A stretch of DNA of 51,197 nt from Chloroflexota bacterium (GTDB lineage: Bacteria; Chloroflexota; Dehalococcoidia; Lucifugimonadales; HRBIN23), in the NCBI GenBank assembly GCA_016210325.1, contig JACQUK010000134.1, positions 1-51,197 on the forward strand, read 5' to 3'. Below, piece after piece: positions 39,408 to 51,197 of this stretch. The notes beneath the pieces were generated by a model. It was not told where the DNA came from. It ran no database searches and was given only the letters and a program-made list of their open reading frames with translations. How positions within the stretch are numbered: position 1 is the first letter of the stretch; the number at the start of each line of letters is the position of its first letter. Made by a program: the position numbers and the translations under genes.

Positions 39408-39724
39408 GGGTCCTCCTTCGCTCAAGCCTCCCGGCGGCCGGCCACTGCCCTGCGGCGTGGTGGGCTGAACTCAAGCGCCTGTTCATGGTCCGACATATTC
39501 ACCATCAGTGTCGTCGCGAACGCAGGGTCATTTCATTGTCGCTCATTCGTCCCCCATCCTGACCTTCCCCCGTTTCCGGGGGAAGGCACTGTGCTCTCCC
39601 CCGTGTGGGGGAGAGTCCGCGAGAGGGTACAAACGAAAGGACCCTGGGCGCTGCGTGGGACCAGTAGAGGCAGCGCCAGGCCATCCGGTCCGGGGTGTTT
39701 CCTGGGCCTGGCCAAAGGCCGACG
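39408..39724. repeat. Gene-free gap with twin polyC/polyG hairpins
   Basis: CCTTCCCCC-GTTTCC-GGGGGAAGG (39563-39586) and CTCTCCCCC-GTGT-GGGGGAGAG (39594-39615) are adjacent nine-base stems. They resemble dispersed extragenic palindromes. They may also act as terminators between the converging or adjacent hydrolase genes. No coding signal is seen. Confidence 0.6.
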
Positions 39725-40408
39725 TTATCCCCCGGCCTTCACCTTGAGGACAGGCTCCAGCACCTCGACCCTGGCCGCCGCGCCCACCAGCGAGCGGAAC
39801 TTCTCCGGATCGCCGGCCGTGGCGTACTGGTAGTGCATGGGGATGACCACCCTGGGCTTGATAAGGTCTCGTACCGCCTGCGCCGCCTCGGCCTCGTCCA
39901 TGGTATAGGTGCCACCGATGGGCAGCAGGGCGATGTCCACCGGGCCTAGCTTCCCCATCTCTGGCACCTTGCCGGTGTCCCCAGCATGGAAGATGTGCTG
40001 ACCCCCCATGCTGAACAGGAACCCGGTGTTGAACCCCTGCTCCTTGGAGTGGTGCTGGTTGTACCCCGCCACAGCGGTGATGGCAACCCCCTTCTGCTGC
40101 GCCGACTCGCCCGCCTTGATGGCCACGACCTTCCAGGGCCCCTTGAGCTTGGCGGACAGCTCGGCGGCCACCACCGGGTTGGTGACGATGACGGCATCGT
40201 CCTTGGCGCAGACGCGAATGGCGTCGGGGTCCATGTGGTCGAAGTGTGGGTGGGTCACCAGCACCAGGTCGCCCCTGTCCGCGCCCACCTCTTTCGCCGC
40301 AATGCGGTGCGGGTCGGCCCACACGACTACCCGTGGGGACTTGATCTTGAAGCTGGCCTGCACGTAGCGGGTAAACTCCACCCCGTTGATGGTTATGCTA
40401 CTGGCCAT
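39725..40408 (-). CDS. UPF0173-type metal-dependent hydrolase (MBL fold)
   Basis: The 227-residue protein starts at ATG 40408 with AAGGAGG seven bases upstream. It has the UPF0173 pattern: VVVWADPHRI early, LVLVTHPHFDHMDPDAI (HPHFDH near 55), YNQHHSKEQGFNTGFLFSMGGQHIFHAGDTG with the bridging aspartate near 130, VDIALLPIGGTYTMDEAEAA and VVIPMHYQYA near 190. These proteins are MBL relatives without a firm substrate. It lies 56 bases downstream of the UbiA-family gene, same strand. Confidence 0.86.
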   Translation of the reverse strand: MASSITINGVEFTRYVQASFKIKSPRVVVWADPHRIAAKEVGADRGDLVLVTHPHFDHMDPDAIRVCAKDDAVIVTNPVVAAELSAKLKGPWKVVAIKAGESAQQKGVAITAVAGYNQHHSKEQGFNTGFLFSMGGQHIFHAGDTGKVPEMGKLGPVDIALLPIGGTYTMDEAEAAQAVRDLIKPRVVIPMHYQYATAGDPEKFRSLVGAAARVEVLEPVLKVKAGG

Positions 40409-40464
40409 TACGCCACCTCCTTGGCAGGTTAGCTTTTTCAAGCATGGTGAGCCGCGGGTCGCTC

Positions 40465-41466
40465 CTACTGTCGGAAGACCAGCAAGACGGCCACGATGGC
40501 CCCCAGCCAGAGCGCCACCGCCGCCAGGATGGGGCCGTCCCTCAGCAGGATGTCCTCGGGCGCCTCGCCCCGGTTGCGATGGTACACCAGGTACAGGTAG
40601 CGGAACAGGCCATAGGCCACCAGGGGGATGGTCAGCATCATGGCGTGGTTACCGGGCAGGTTGGGGGCGGTGAACGTGTAGAGCGAGTAGGCAATGAGCG
40701 TGGCGGCCGAGACCAGGGCAATGAGCTGGTCCAGCAGCGGCAGAGAGTAGTCCTTCAGGGCCTCCCGCTGGGCCAGGGCAGCGTCGGCGCCTGCCAGGGC
40801 CAGCTCGCTGCGCCGCTTGGCGAAGCCGATAAGCAGCGCGCCCAGGCTGGTGATGACATAGAGCCAGGGTGACACGGGGGCGCTGATGACCACCGCGCCA
40901 GCCACGGCCCGCAGCACGTACCCGGCGCTGAGGGCCATGACATCCAGCAGCACGGCCCGCTTCAGGGCGAAGGAGTAGGCCAGGGTCAGGGCCAGGTAGA
41001 GCAGCGCCACGCCCCCAAACCAGGGGCCCAGCAGGAAGGAGAGGGCAGCACCGCCTGTCCCCAACAGCGCCGCCGTGCCAACCGCCAGGGGCACTGGCAG
41101 GGCCCCACTGGCGATAGGGCGGTGGCGCTTGCGAAGGTGCTGGCGGTCCCGGGATGCGTCGACCAGGTCGTTGACCAGGTAGACGGCGCTGGAGAGGAGG
41201 CAGAACACCAGGAACCCCAGGGTGACCCGCCCCAGCAGGGCAGCCGCACCTCCCGGGTCGGCGGGACTCCACTGCTCGTTGATGGTGAAGAAGAAGGCGA
41301 AGTAGAGCAGCGCGTTCTTGGTCCACTGCTGCGGGCGCGCCGCCAGGGCCAGGGCGCGCAGCATGGCCAGGGCCGCGGCCGGACCGCGCCGTCCCTCCGA
41401 TCCCGAGACCTCGGCCCCCCGTTCCAGGGCCATCGCCATGCCCCACTCTGCCAAGGCTGATGGCAT
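40465..41466 (-). CDS. UbiA-family prenyltransferase, decaprenyl-phosphate phosphoribosyltransferase-like
   Basis: This 333-residue membrane protein has about nine helices and the UbiA first aspartate motif in YLVNDLVDASRDRQH near residue 95. RPQQWTKNALLYFAFFF at the start, a family-like KRRSEL loop near 215 and the DVMALSAGYVLRAVAGAV helix fit the Rv3806c-type enzymes that transfer phosphoribose to polyprenyl phosphate, the entry to arabinose donors. Other UbiA transferases are possible. The first 12 residues may be non-native; ATG 41439 or 41433 are alternative starts. Confidence 0.8.
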   Translation of the reverse strand: MPSALAEWGMAMALERGAEVSGSEGRRGPAAALAMLRALALAARPQQWTKNALLYFAFFFTINEQWSPADPGGAAALLGRVTLGFLVFCLLSSAVYLVNDLVDASRDRQHLRKRHRPIASGALPVPLAVGTAALLGTGGAALSFLLGPWFGGVALLYLALTLAYSFALKRAVLLDVMALSAGYVLRAVAGAVVISAPVSPWLYVITSLGALLIGFAKRRSELALAGADAALAQREALKDYSLPLLDQLIALVSAATLIAYSLYTFTAPNLPGNHAMMLTIPLVAYGLFRYLYLVYHRNRGEAPEDILLRDGPILAAVALWLGAIVAVLLVFRQ

Positions 41467-41547
41467 AATAGGCTGGCGGGAGAACCGCCGTCAACGCGGG
41501 ACGGCCAGGCCCAGGGCCGTTCAGAGGTCCGCCTGCGCTTCTATGAC

Positions 41548-41582
41548 GCTCTCGGTTCGACACGCTCAAGGTGAGCGAGGCG
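41548..41582. repeat. Fragment of the dispersed repeat
   Basis: CGCTCTCGGTTCGACACGCT followed by CAAGGTGAGCGAG matches the half-palindromic arms seen at 3908 and 17253. It sits in the short spacer before the AA_synth-type gene. Confidence 0.5.
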
Positions 41583-41614
41583 CTGCCGCAATCCCACTTG
41601 GACAGGAGGGTGCC

Positions 41615-42193
41615 ATGAAGGTCCGCAAGCTGGTCACCATTGTGGAAGAGGTATGGTCCGAGGGCGGCAGGCCCCTGGAGCGCCCTCTGCGGAAGGCTGC
41701 TGCCATCGCTGTCATCGAGAACCCCTGCGCAGGCCGCTACGTAGAGGACCTGGCCGAGCTGGTGGAGGTTGGCGAGAAGCTGGGCGAGCTGCTGGGCAAG
41801 CGGGCGGTGGAGGCCCTGGGCAAAGGGCCGGCGGGCGTGGAGAGCTATGGCAAGGCGGCGATTGTGGGCACCGACGGGGAGTATGAGCACGCCGCCGCTA
41901 TCCTGCACCCCAAGCTGGGCACCCCCTTCCGCGAGGCCGTGGGCGGCGGTAAGGCCATCATCCCCTCGGCCAAGAAGGTGGCAGGCCCTGGCGCCTCAGT
42001 GGACGTGCCCCTGCACTACAAGGACGCCGCCTTCGTCCGCAGCCACTTCGACGCCATGGAGGTGCGGGTGCCCGACGCGCCGCGGCCCAACGAGATCGTG
42101 GTGGCCCTGGTCGTCACCGACGGCGGCCGCCCCCACCCGCGCATCGGCGGCCTGCGTAAAGAGGAGGCCAAAGGGGTGGACGGGCTGAGGTAG
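41615..42193 (+). CDS. Amino-acid synthesis (AA_synth, PF06684-type) family protein
   Basis: Start ATG 41615, with CAGGAGGG upstream, gives 192 residues; the tracked ORF from 41318 adds unrelated residues. The sequence MKVRKLVTIVEEVWSEGGRPLERPLRKAAAIAVIENPCAGRYVEDLAELVE and the later VESYGKAAIVGTDGEYEHAAAILHPKLGTPFREAVGGGKAIIPSAKKV are typical of this small family. Proposed roles include amino-acid metabolism, but no reaction is established. The next gene runs toward it on the opposite strand, 19 bases from its stop, so it is a single-gene unit. Confidence 0.85.
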   Translation: MKVRKLVTIVEEVWSEGGRPLERPLRKAAAIAVIENPCAGRYVEDLAELVEVGEKLGELLGKRAVEALGKGPAGVESYGKAAIVGTDGEYEHAAAILHPKLGTPFREAVGGGKAIIPSAKKVAGPGASVDVPLHYKDAAFVRSHFDAMEVRVPDAPRPNEIVVALVVTDGGRPHPRIGGLRKEEAKGVDGLR

Positions 42194-42212
42194 GGGGGTG
42201 CGGTCCCGCTTG

Positions 42213-45200
42213 TTACGGCTGCGGCTTCACCCCCAGAAGCTCTGAAACCAGCCCATCAATGCGGGCTGCAATCCCGTCCTCCTGGAGGGCCTTACGGATG
42301 AGCTGCCTGGCCTTGACGAAGTGCGTCCTTTCTCTTAGCGCCACAGCACCGGCCACTTGCTCAGCGTGCGACGCAGCCCGCACTAGCTCCTGATGGAGCG
42401 GCTTGGACGGGTCAAAGGGCGGGATACGCAGGGACAGCATTGCTTTGTCAAAGTGGCGCGCTCCCCACTGGCCGCGGGGCTGTTTGTCTGCCACGCGGGC
42501 GCGGGCTGTTTCGCTGTTGAGCACCGCTGCCAGGTACCACGCCTCTTCCTCGGTCTCTGGAGCAATCCAGTAAAGTGCGTGCTCGACCAGAGCGGAGCCG
42601 TCAGTTAGGAGCGCCGCTGCGGGCAATGTGCCGGACGCCGCATACACGACTCGCAGCAAGGAAGTAGGGAACTGTGCAGTGAGCTTCCCGTAGTAGTCAA
42701 TCTGCTGGGCGAACGTCAGGCCTCCCCGACCATGCTCAGCCCACAGGCGCTCAGCTTTCCCCAGCCATCTCGCCAGGTTAGAGTAGCCAGCCTGCTGGGC
42801 AGCCGCGGCATCCAGAAGGCGGTTGCCTCCCTCCTCCCAGGGGATGACCGCCAGGACGGGCCCCAGTAGCCGGAAGGGTGCCACGGACTCGCCCAGGTAC
42901 AGGGGCCTCAGGAACTCTTCTTCCACATTGTCGTGCAGAGGAGGCAAGTGCTTCCACGGACGTTTCTCCTGACTTGTACGGCGGCTCTGGACTACGGGGG
43001 CTATGGGGTTTCCTCCGAGGGCTCCAATCTGCGCAGGTTCCACCACACACAAGACGCGAGGGAAGATAGTTGCTCCGTTCCGGAAGAGTTCACGGTAAGG
43101 CGATCCCGCCGCCTCCTCATCAGTAACAACGGGCCACGGTTTCTGCTCCCAGTGCAGGGCCACCTCCGCCTCTGCTGGAGAGGCGTCCCGCCGGGGCAGG
43201 GTGCCCTTGGCGGCCAGCACCGTGGTCGGGAGGGCTTTCCCCTCGCCTCCACCAGGTCGTGCAAGCAACACGCAGGAAGGGACGGGAAAAAGGGGCTGCA
43301 CGTTGTCACTGAGGGCCCAGGCCTCCGTAAACTGCACCGTAGCCACGGCCTGCTGCACTCTCTTGCCCCGCCTGGCGCCGTAGATGCCCGTCCGGAACCC
43401 CTCGAACTGCCTTCGGGACATGGCCGCGTAGGGCATGACAAAGGCGATAACGCCCGTAGGCTTCAGGTAGAGCTCCACACAGCGGGCAAAGAAGTAGGCA
43501 GAGAGGTCCTGGTGAGTAGCCATCTTGCCCCCGGCCCACAGGCCGCGGCGCTGACACTCTTCCCGGAAACGTTCCTGTGTCACTCGCTCCATGTCGTGGT
43601 AGGGGAGCCACGGTGGATTGCCAATCACCACATCAGCCCGCTGGTGCTCCTGGGAAAGCCAAACCGGTCGTACCAGGTTGCGGGCCACGAAGCCCCAGAT
43701 GTGGTCGCGCTTCTCCGCGTGCAGCCGACGCAGGGTCTCATAGGTCTGAGCTAGGATTTCAATAGTTTGAGTTGCCAGATGGTGGGTTCGTTCCAGCCAG
43801 GCACTCAAACCTTCGGAAGAGGCATTCTGCCTGCTCAGGTCCAACATACGCCCAATCACCGCATCAAACAGGCCGGGGTCACGGGCCACCTCGAAAGGGA
43901 ACTCAAGGAGTGGGCCGCCATCTGGGACTTCTATGAGCACCTCACGCTCCGCCAGGAACCCTCGAGTGTTCCACTGGAGAGAGTCGCCCAGGTAGACGGG
44001 GATGGTGAGGTGTGGTGGCCGGTGACGCAGTCGCTCCTCACCCAGGGCCAGGAGGAAGGTGACCCGGGCGATCTGGACCGCCACCGGATGCACATCCACG
44101 CCAAAGACCTGCTGGCAGGCCCGCTCCACGCCTCCCCCGGTCGGGATCCCAGCCCCATCGGCTGCGGCAAGCAGGCGGCGCACCGCGTGGAAAAGGAACG
44201 TTCCCGAACCGCAGGCGGGGTCCAATACCCGCTGCTCCAGGGGACGCTCGATGGCCCGGGCGCACATCCGGTGCGCTAACCAGTCCGGGGTATAGTACTC
44301 GCCCAGGCCATGCCGCTGCTCCGGGTCTATCAGCGACTCGTATAAGCCTTTGAGCACGTCGGTCCGCACGTCCCGCAGGCGGAAACGCCCCGCCTGGAGT
44401 GCGATGCGGCGGACGAGGTCATTCCCCCTGCTGTGAGCAAGGAGCCAGTCAAAGAAGTCGGCCTCCACGGCACCGCCGATGCCTGCCTCGAGGAAGGGAC
44501 GCCCGGCCAGCAGGTCGGGCGGCTCCGGCACATCAATACCCAGCACGTGCGTGGCCATTGTCTTGGCGATGGTTGCCAGATAGGTGTGCTGGAAGAAAAG
44601 GGCGTCCTCGTCCACAGAGGAGCCGTAGACGCGCTCCATGAGCCTGGCCCACAGTTCACGCTTCAGGCGGACGTCTGGCTGGGGACCAATCTCCCTCCAC
44701 AGGCCCGCCAACTCTTCTCGCACCATGTGCCAGGCCAGGCTGTCGCGGCCCAGCTCCCGGCTGACCACTTCCGGCGTCGGTTCCAGGTCAGCGCTGACAG
44801 CAACTGCGGAGCTCAGCCAGGCAAGAAGGTCTCTGGGTTTGTCCATGGAGGCAGTGAAAGAAGGGAGCTGACGAAGCTTGCCAACTCGAAGCTCGTATGG
44901 GAGGAAGGTCGCTCCATCGGTGGCGATGCCTACGAAGTGCTGGCCGGTCTCGGCCTCACGCTGGCCCAGGTAGTCGGGCAGCTTGCGCTCCGCATCTTGC
45001 TTCTCATGGCGAAGGTCGGACTTGAACTCAAAGACGGTCCGTCCGAGCAGGGCGTCAATGCGTCCACGGACCTCGGGCACAGGTCGCTCGAAGTCCACCT
45101 CGGTGCTCCTGGCGCCCAAGCCGTCCACCAGCAGTTGATAGATGAGTGCCCGCACCTTCTCGTGTCCAGGGCGGGACGAAAGCTCTCCAACGATTTCCCG

Positions 45201-45224
45201 GAGGCGCTCTGGTGCTAGCGGCAT
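42213..45224 (-). CDS. Type IIG-like restriction-modification fusion (Eco57I-type methylase)
   Basis: The product is 1003 residues. Residues about 50-75 read GRIDALLGRTVFEFKSDL, a PD-(D/E)xK-type nuclease signature (D...EFK). Helical sections lead to an N6-adenine methylase: VLDPACGSGTFLFHAV (motif I, SAM binding, about 330), DVHPVAVQIARVTFLLALG, and ADVVIGNPPWLPYHDME (motif IV NPPW, about 530). GLGEYYTPDWLAHRMC precedes it, as in Eco57I-family enzymes. The last third is the likely target-recognition region. One chain would thus both methylate and cleave. The VapC-like gene ends eight bases upstream, which makes co-transcription likely. No separate methylase or specificity subunit is near. 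Confidence 0.87.
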   Translation of the reverse strand: MPLAPERLREIVGELSSRPGHEKVRALIYQLLVDGLGARSTEVDFERPVPEVRGRIDALLGRTVFEFKSDLRHEKQDAERKLPDYLGQREAETGQHFVGIATDGATFLPYELRVGKLRQLPSFTASMDKPRDLLAWLSSAVAVSADLEPTPEVVSRELGRDSLAWHMVREELAGLWREIGPQPDVRLKRELWARLMERVYGSSVDEDALFFQHTYLATIAKTMATHVLGIDVPEPPDLLAGRPFLEAGIGGAVEADFFDWLLAHSRGNDLVRRIALQAGRFRLRDVRTDVLKGLYESLIDPEQRHGLGEYYTPDWLAHRMCARAIERPLEQRVLDPACGSGTFLFHAVRRLLAAADGAGIPTGGGVERACQQVFGVDVHPVAVQIARVTFLLALGEERLRHRPPHLTIPVYLGDSLQWNTRGFLAEREVLIEVPDGGPLLEFPFEVARDPGLFDAVIGRMLDLSRQNASSEGLSAWLERTHHLATQTIEILAQTYETLRRLHAEKRDHIWGFVARNLVRPVWLSQEHQRADVVIGNPPWLPYHDMERVTQERFREECQRRGLWAGGKMATHQDLSAYFFARCVELYLKPTGVIAFVMPYAAMSRRQFEGFRTGIYGARRGKRVQQAVATVQFTEAWALSDNVQPLFPVPSCVLLARPGGGEGKALPTTVLAAKGTLPRRDASPAEAEVALHWEQKPWPVVTDEEAAGSPYRELFRNGATIFPRVLCVVEPAQIGALGGNPIAPVVQSRRTSQEKRPWKHLPPLHDNVEEEFLRPLYLGESVAPFRLLGPVLAVIPWEEGGNRLLDAAAAQQAGYSNLARWLGKAERLWAEHGRGGLTFAQQIDYYGKLTAQFPTSLLRVVYAASGTLPAAALLTDGSALVEHALYWIAPETEEEAWYLAAVLNSETARARVADKQPRGQWGARHFDKAMLSLRIPPFDPSKPLHQELVRAASHAEQVAGAVALRERTHFVKARQLIRKALQEDGIAARIDGLVSELLGVKPQP

Positions 45225-45232
45225 ATCACCCC

Positions 45233-45637
45233 CTAAGCGGGCCTTCCCCGGATTTGCAGCCCGTCTCCTGGAAAACGCTCATCCAGCGTGTACACCACCG
45301 TGCTGCCCGCAGACCGGGCCGCCGCCCAGACCATAGCATCGGCAAAAGACACCCGGCCTGACGGCTTGCAGAGCAGCAGGGCATGGAGTACCAGCCCCTT
45401 GTCCAGGGCAAAGGGCGAGATGTTCTCTTTCTGGAGGAAAGCGATCAAGTGGTCTACCACCAGGCTGCGAGGGACCCGGTAGACCGAGGTCAAGACGTAG
45501 GCGGTCTCGGCCAGCACCACGTCGGTGACCTGTAGCCCTTCCTCGCTGTCTATGACCTGGGCGGCCTGCTCCGCCAGGGCGGGCGGGTCGCCGGTCAGGT
45601 AGCGCACCACCATGCTCGTGTCCAGGAAGCCGTTCAC
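45233..45637 (-). CDS. vapC: VapC-type PIN-domain ribonuclease toxin
   Basis: The 134-residue protein shows the four PIN acidic positions in order: FLDTSMVVRYL (Asp near 6), LAETAYVLTSV (Glu near 44), SFADAMVWAAAR (Asp near 98) and VYTLDERFPGDGL (Asp near 117). PIN toxins cleave RNA. The start overlaps the upstream antitoxin stop by four bases (ATGA), the classic coupled toxin-antitoxin order. Its stop lies eight bases from the restriction-modification gene, unusual proximity that suggests a composite defence unit. Confidence 0.88.
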   Translation of the reverse strand: MNGFLDTSMVVRYLTGDPPALAEQAAQVIDSEEGLQVTDVVLAETAYVLTSVYRVPRSLVVDHLIAFLQKENISPFALDKGLVLHALLLCKPSGRVSFADAMVWAAARSAGSTVVYTLDERFPGDGLQIRGRPA

Positions 45638-45912
45638 TCCCCTTGCTCCGCTGGCTTGACCTCTTGACGGGCGGCCTCAGTCCAAGCGGCTTCGCGGGCC
45701 TTCTCCCACTCTCGGCCCACGCCAACGCGTGCTTTGATATGTCCGGCCAGGCTGCCCTTGAGCGACTTCCTGTGCCGTGGTGGGACGAAGTACACTTCCA
45801 CGTGGTCATTGACCAGCCGCTGGACCGCAACCCACCCAGGCCCAATCCCGAGGCGCTCCCGGATTTCTTTCGAGATGACGACCTGGCCCTTTGGGCCTAC
45901 CACATGGGCCAT
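45634..45912 (-). CDS. AbrB/MazE-family antitoxin
   Basis: This 92-residue protein has a swapped-hairpin AbrB domain: MAHVVGPKGQVVISKEIRERLGIGPGW and VNDHVEVYFVPP, with GQVVISKEIRERLG the typical DNA-binding signature. The remaining 45 residues, rich in Lys, Arg, Glu and Ala, should wrap the VapC toxin. GGAGG precedes the ATG by seven bases. As first gene of the unit its product probably represses its own promoter and so affects the toxin and the restriction enzyme too; that regulation is inferred. Confidence 0.85.
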   Translation of the reverse strand: MAHVVGPKGQVVISKEIRERLGIGPGWVAVQRLVNDHVEVYFVPPRHRKSLKGSLAGHIKARVGVGREWEKAREAAWTEAARQEVKPAEQGE

Positions 45913-46202
45913 AGTATAACCTCCAGCCTATTGGTACAACCAGATGCTAGCACAGAGCCTTCGTACGTACAAGCAGCAAGTACTTCCCAAGAATAGCGAT
46001 TGAATGGGTAGGTCGTCCCGACGGGTCGGGATAACCCGACCGTCGTGATCGGGCAGGTTGGTCCCGACGTGTCGGGGTGCCCCACGAGAGTCAATTGGTA
46101 GTTTCGTGTTAGTTTCGGGCACTTTCGGCCGGTTGCCCCAATGCACCAGGGCCGCTCACGCACCGTTTGGGTGCTGCTGATGGATAGACGGGGAGAGCGT
46201 CG
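45913..46202. repeat. Intergenic region with GTCGGG palindromes
   Basis: CCCGAC-GG-GTCGGG (46017-46030), overlapping GGTCGGG-ATAA-CCCGACC (46024-46041), and CCCGAC-GT-GTCGGG (46063-46076) are stacked in 60 bases. The stretch separates the mfd end from the antitoxin start. A promoter for the antitoxin must lie near 45915-45960; no clear consensus is seen. Confidence 0.5.
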
Positions 46203-49817
<3,615 letters not shown>

Positions 49818-50240
49818 GAGCACACCCACGAGCGCAGGACAACACACCAAAGGCTAGTCCCGCACGACTAGCCCTCCGACTTCCAGTATAGCACCTGTCT
49901 CGGAGCGTGACAAACGCCCGGCTGCATCGGGTCTTCGTCCTGAACGGGGACGGTGTTGAGGACGAGGGTGACCTGGGAGCGCAGACGCCGCGTCTGCACG
50001 GCGAGGGGACGAGCAGGCCAGGGGTCTGCCCTCCCAGGATACGGCGCCTTCCCCCTAAAGGACGAAGCGCCCCCGCTTCCGGCCTCTTGAACCGGACGTG
50101 CCGATACGCTACACTGCGACATGCGGGCAGGTGCAGCGCGCCGTCTGCGGCGCTTCGTCCTGCGGTGCCAGCCACCAGCGAGAGAACTCCGCCAGAAGTC
50201 AGCACCGGCCGCGGGCCGCGTGCGTAGAGTGAGGACGACG
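49818..50240. promoter_or_regulatory. Intergenic leader between mfd and leuC with inverted repeats
   Basis: GGACGAAGCGCC (50060-50071) and GGCGCTTCGTCC (50149-50160) are a perfect 12-base inverted repeat 77 bases apart, and GCAGACGCCGCGTCTGC near 49980 is a shorter palindrome. They could be a structured leader or a repeat remnant. I see no T-box consensus, and a leucine-rich leader peptide was not found. Confidence 0.45.
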
Positions 50241-51197
50241 ATGCCCCCAAAGACGATGTTCGAGAAGATCTGGGACGCCCACGTGGTCCACGAGGAGCCG
50301 GGCAAGCCGGCCCTCCTGTACATCGACCTGCACCTGGTCCACGAAGTGACCTCGCCGCAGGCCTTCGAGGGGCTGCGGCTGGCGGGCCGCAAGGTGCGGC
50401 GTCCGGATTTGACGATTGCCACGGCGGACCACAACGTTCCCACCTGGGACCGCGCTCGGCCCATCACCGACGAGATCGCCAAACAGCAGCTGGACACCAT
50501 GGCCCAGAATGCCAGGGAGTTCGGGATCACCTACTACGACATGTTCAGCCCCGACCAGGGCATCGTCCACGTCATCGGCCCACAGTTGGGCTACACCCAG
50601 CCGGGCAAGACCATCGTCTGCGGCGACAGCCACACCTCCACCCACGGAGCCTTCGGGGCCCTGGCCTTCGGCATCGGCACCTCCGAGGTGGAGCACGTGC
50701 TGGCGACCCAGTGCCTGCTCCAGGCCAAGCCCAGGACCATGGAGATCCGGGTCAACGGCCAGTTGCCCACCGGGGTGACGGCCAAGGACATCATCCTGGG
50801 CATCATCGGGAAGATCGGGGTGGACGGCGCGGTGGGCCACGTCATCGAGTACACCGGCGAGGCCATCCGCTCCCTCTCCATGGAGGGACGCATGACCGTC
50901 TGCAACATGTCCATCGAGGCGGGCGCCCGCGCCGGGATGATCGCCCCCGACGAGAAGACCTTTGCCTACCTCAAGGGACGCCGCTACGCCGCCCAGGGCG
51001 CGGACTTCGAGCGGGCCGTGGCGGAGTGGCGCACGCTGCCCACGGACCCCGGCGCCACCTATGACCGCCTCGTGGAGATCGACGCCGCCGCCCTGGAGCC
51101 CCATGTCTCCTGGGGGACCAACCCCGGCATGGTGCAGCCCATCAGCGGACGGGTACCCGACCCGGCAGCGTTCACCGCGGCCGCCGACCGTGCCGCC
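50241..51197 (+). CDS. leuC: 3-isopropylmalate dehydratase large subunit, N-terminal 319 residues (cut by window edge)
   Basis: The frame is open from ATG 50241 to the last base, 319 codons, so it is absent from the ORF track because no stop is reached. It reads [41 protein letters not shown], a clear LeuC start, with [49 protein letters not shown] and [16 protein letters not shown]. It catalyses isomerisation of isopropylmalate in leucine synthesis with LeuD. The iron-sulphur cysteines lie beyond the window. GAGG precedes the ATG by six bases. It is the first gene of a likely leu operon. Confidence 0.95.
   Translation, partial: MPPKTMFEKIWDAHVVHEEPGKPALLYIDLHLVHEVTSPQAFEGLRLAGRKVRRPDLTIATADHNVPTWDRARPITDEIAKQQLDTMAQNAREFGITYYDMFSPDQGIVHVIGPQLGYTQPGKTIVCGDSHTSTHGAFGALAFGIGTSEVEHVLATQCLLQAKPRTMEIRVNGQLPTGVTAKDIILGIIGKIGVDGAVGHVIEYTGEAIRSLSMEGRMTVCNMSIEAGARAGMIAPDEKTFAYLKGRRYAAQGADFERAVAEWRTLPTDPGATYDRLVEIDAAALEPHVSWGTNPGMVQPISGRVPDPAAFTAAADRAA

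Noticed and set aside
45913-46202. CRISPR-like repeats near the restriction locus
   Set aside because: The GTCGGG palindromes are overlapping hairpins without spacers of regular length.
50060-50160. T-box leader for leuC
   Set aside because: No AGGGTGG-type antiterminator or specifier loop could be found.

Overview
The window reads as a G+C-rich bacterial chromosome segment, most likely Chloroflexota (Dehalococcoidia-like). Pointers are an F420-type luciferase-like oxidoreductase, a stand-alone TrpB2, DUF763, DUF2851 and Memo-family genes, a decaprenyl-phosphate-phosphoribosyltransferase-like UbiA protein, a dipeptide-type ABC lipoprotein with a Thr/Pro linker, and many short dispersed palindromic repeats. 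Lineage is inference from gene content and style; no rRNA or tRNA is visible.

Layout. 1-200 is the tail of an IS110 transposase. 294-3860 holds DUF503, an LLM-class oxidoreductase and an MrfA-like helicase. 3.9-6.0 kb is an accessory patch: a truncated HicA with intact HicB, a second copy of the helicase 3' end, and a lower-G+C gene with an RX4H (HEPN-like) motif. 6.4-15 kb holds an alpha/alpha-toroid-like protein, a secreted protein, a gamma-glutamyltransferase, TrpB2, DUF763 and a pentapeptide-repeat/ion-channel fusion.

15.6-30.5 kb is the centrepiece: a one-directional, tightly packed cluster. It starts with an ABC substrate-binding lipoprotein and two permeases, then carries seven ureohydrolase (arginase/agmatinase-fold) paralogues interleaved with a class IV aminotransferase, a class III aminotransferase and a second gamma-glutamyltransferase. 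Three paralogues (called A1, A3, B3 here) keep all six metal ligands; four (A2, B1, B2, B4) have lost two to five of them. This suggests a peptide or guanidino/amide-compound uptake and breakdown pathway built on mixed active/inactive ureohydrolase assemblies. The substrate cannot be read from the sequence.

30.7-42.2 kb is largely housekeeping: MutS2, a Memo-family protein divergent from DUF2851, acylphosphatase, three metallo-beta-lactamase-fold hydrolases, a thioredoxin-like and a glutaredoxin-like protein, a UbiA-family transferase and an AA_synth-family protein. 42.2-45.9 kb is a probable three-gene unit of AbrB-type antitoxin, VapC-type PIN toxin and a single-chain type IIG restriction-modification enzyme. 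46.2-49.8 kb is mfd, with a low-complexity insertion. The window ends inside leuC.

Short repeats are frequent: two elements with related terminal inverted repeats (17.25 and 33.24 kb), one CTAG-bounded element (37.2 kb) and many small hairpins. Several sit at gene ends or between operon members. Start sites were chosen mainly by Shine-Dalgarno spacing and often differ from the supplied ORF track.
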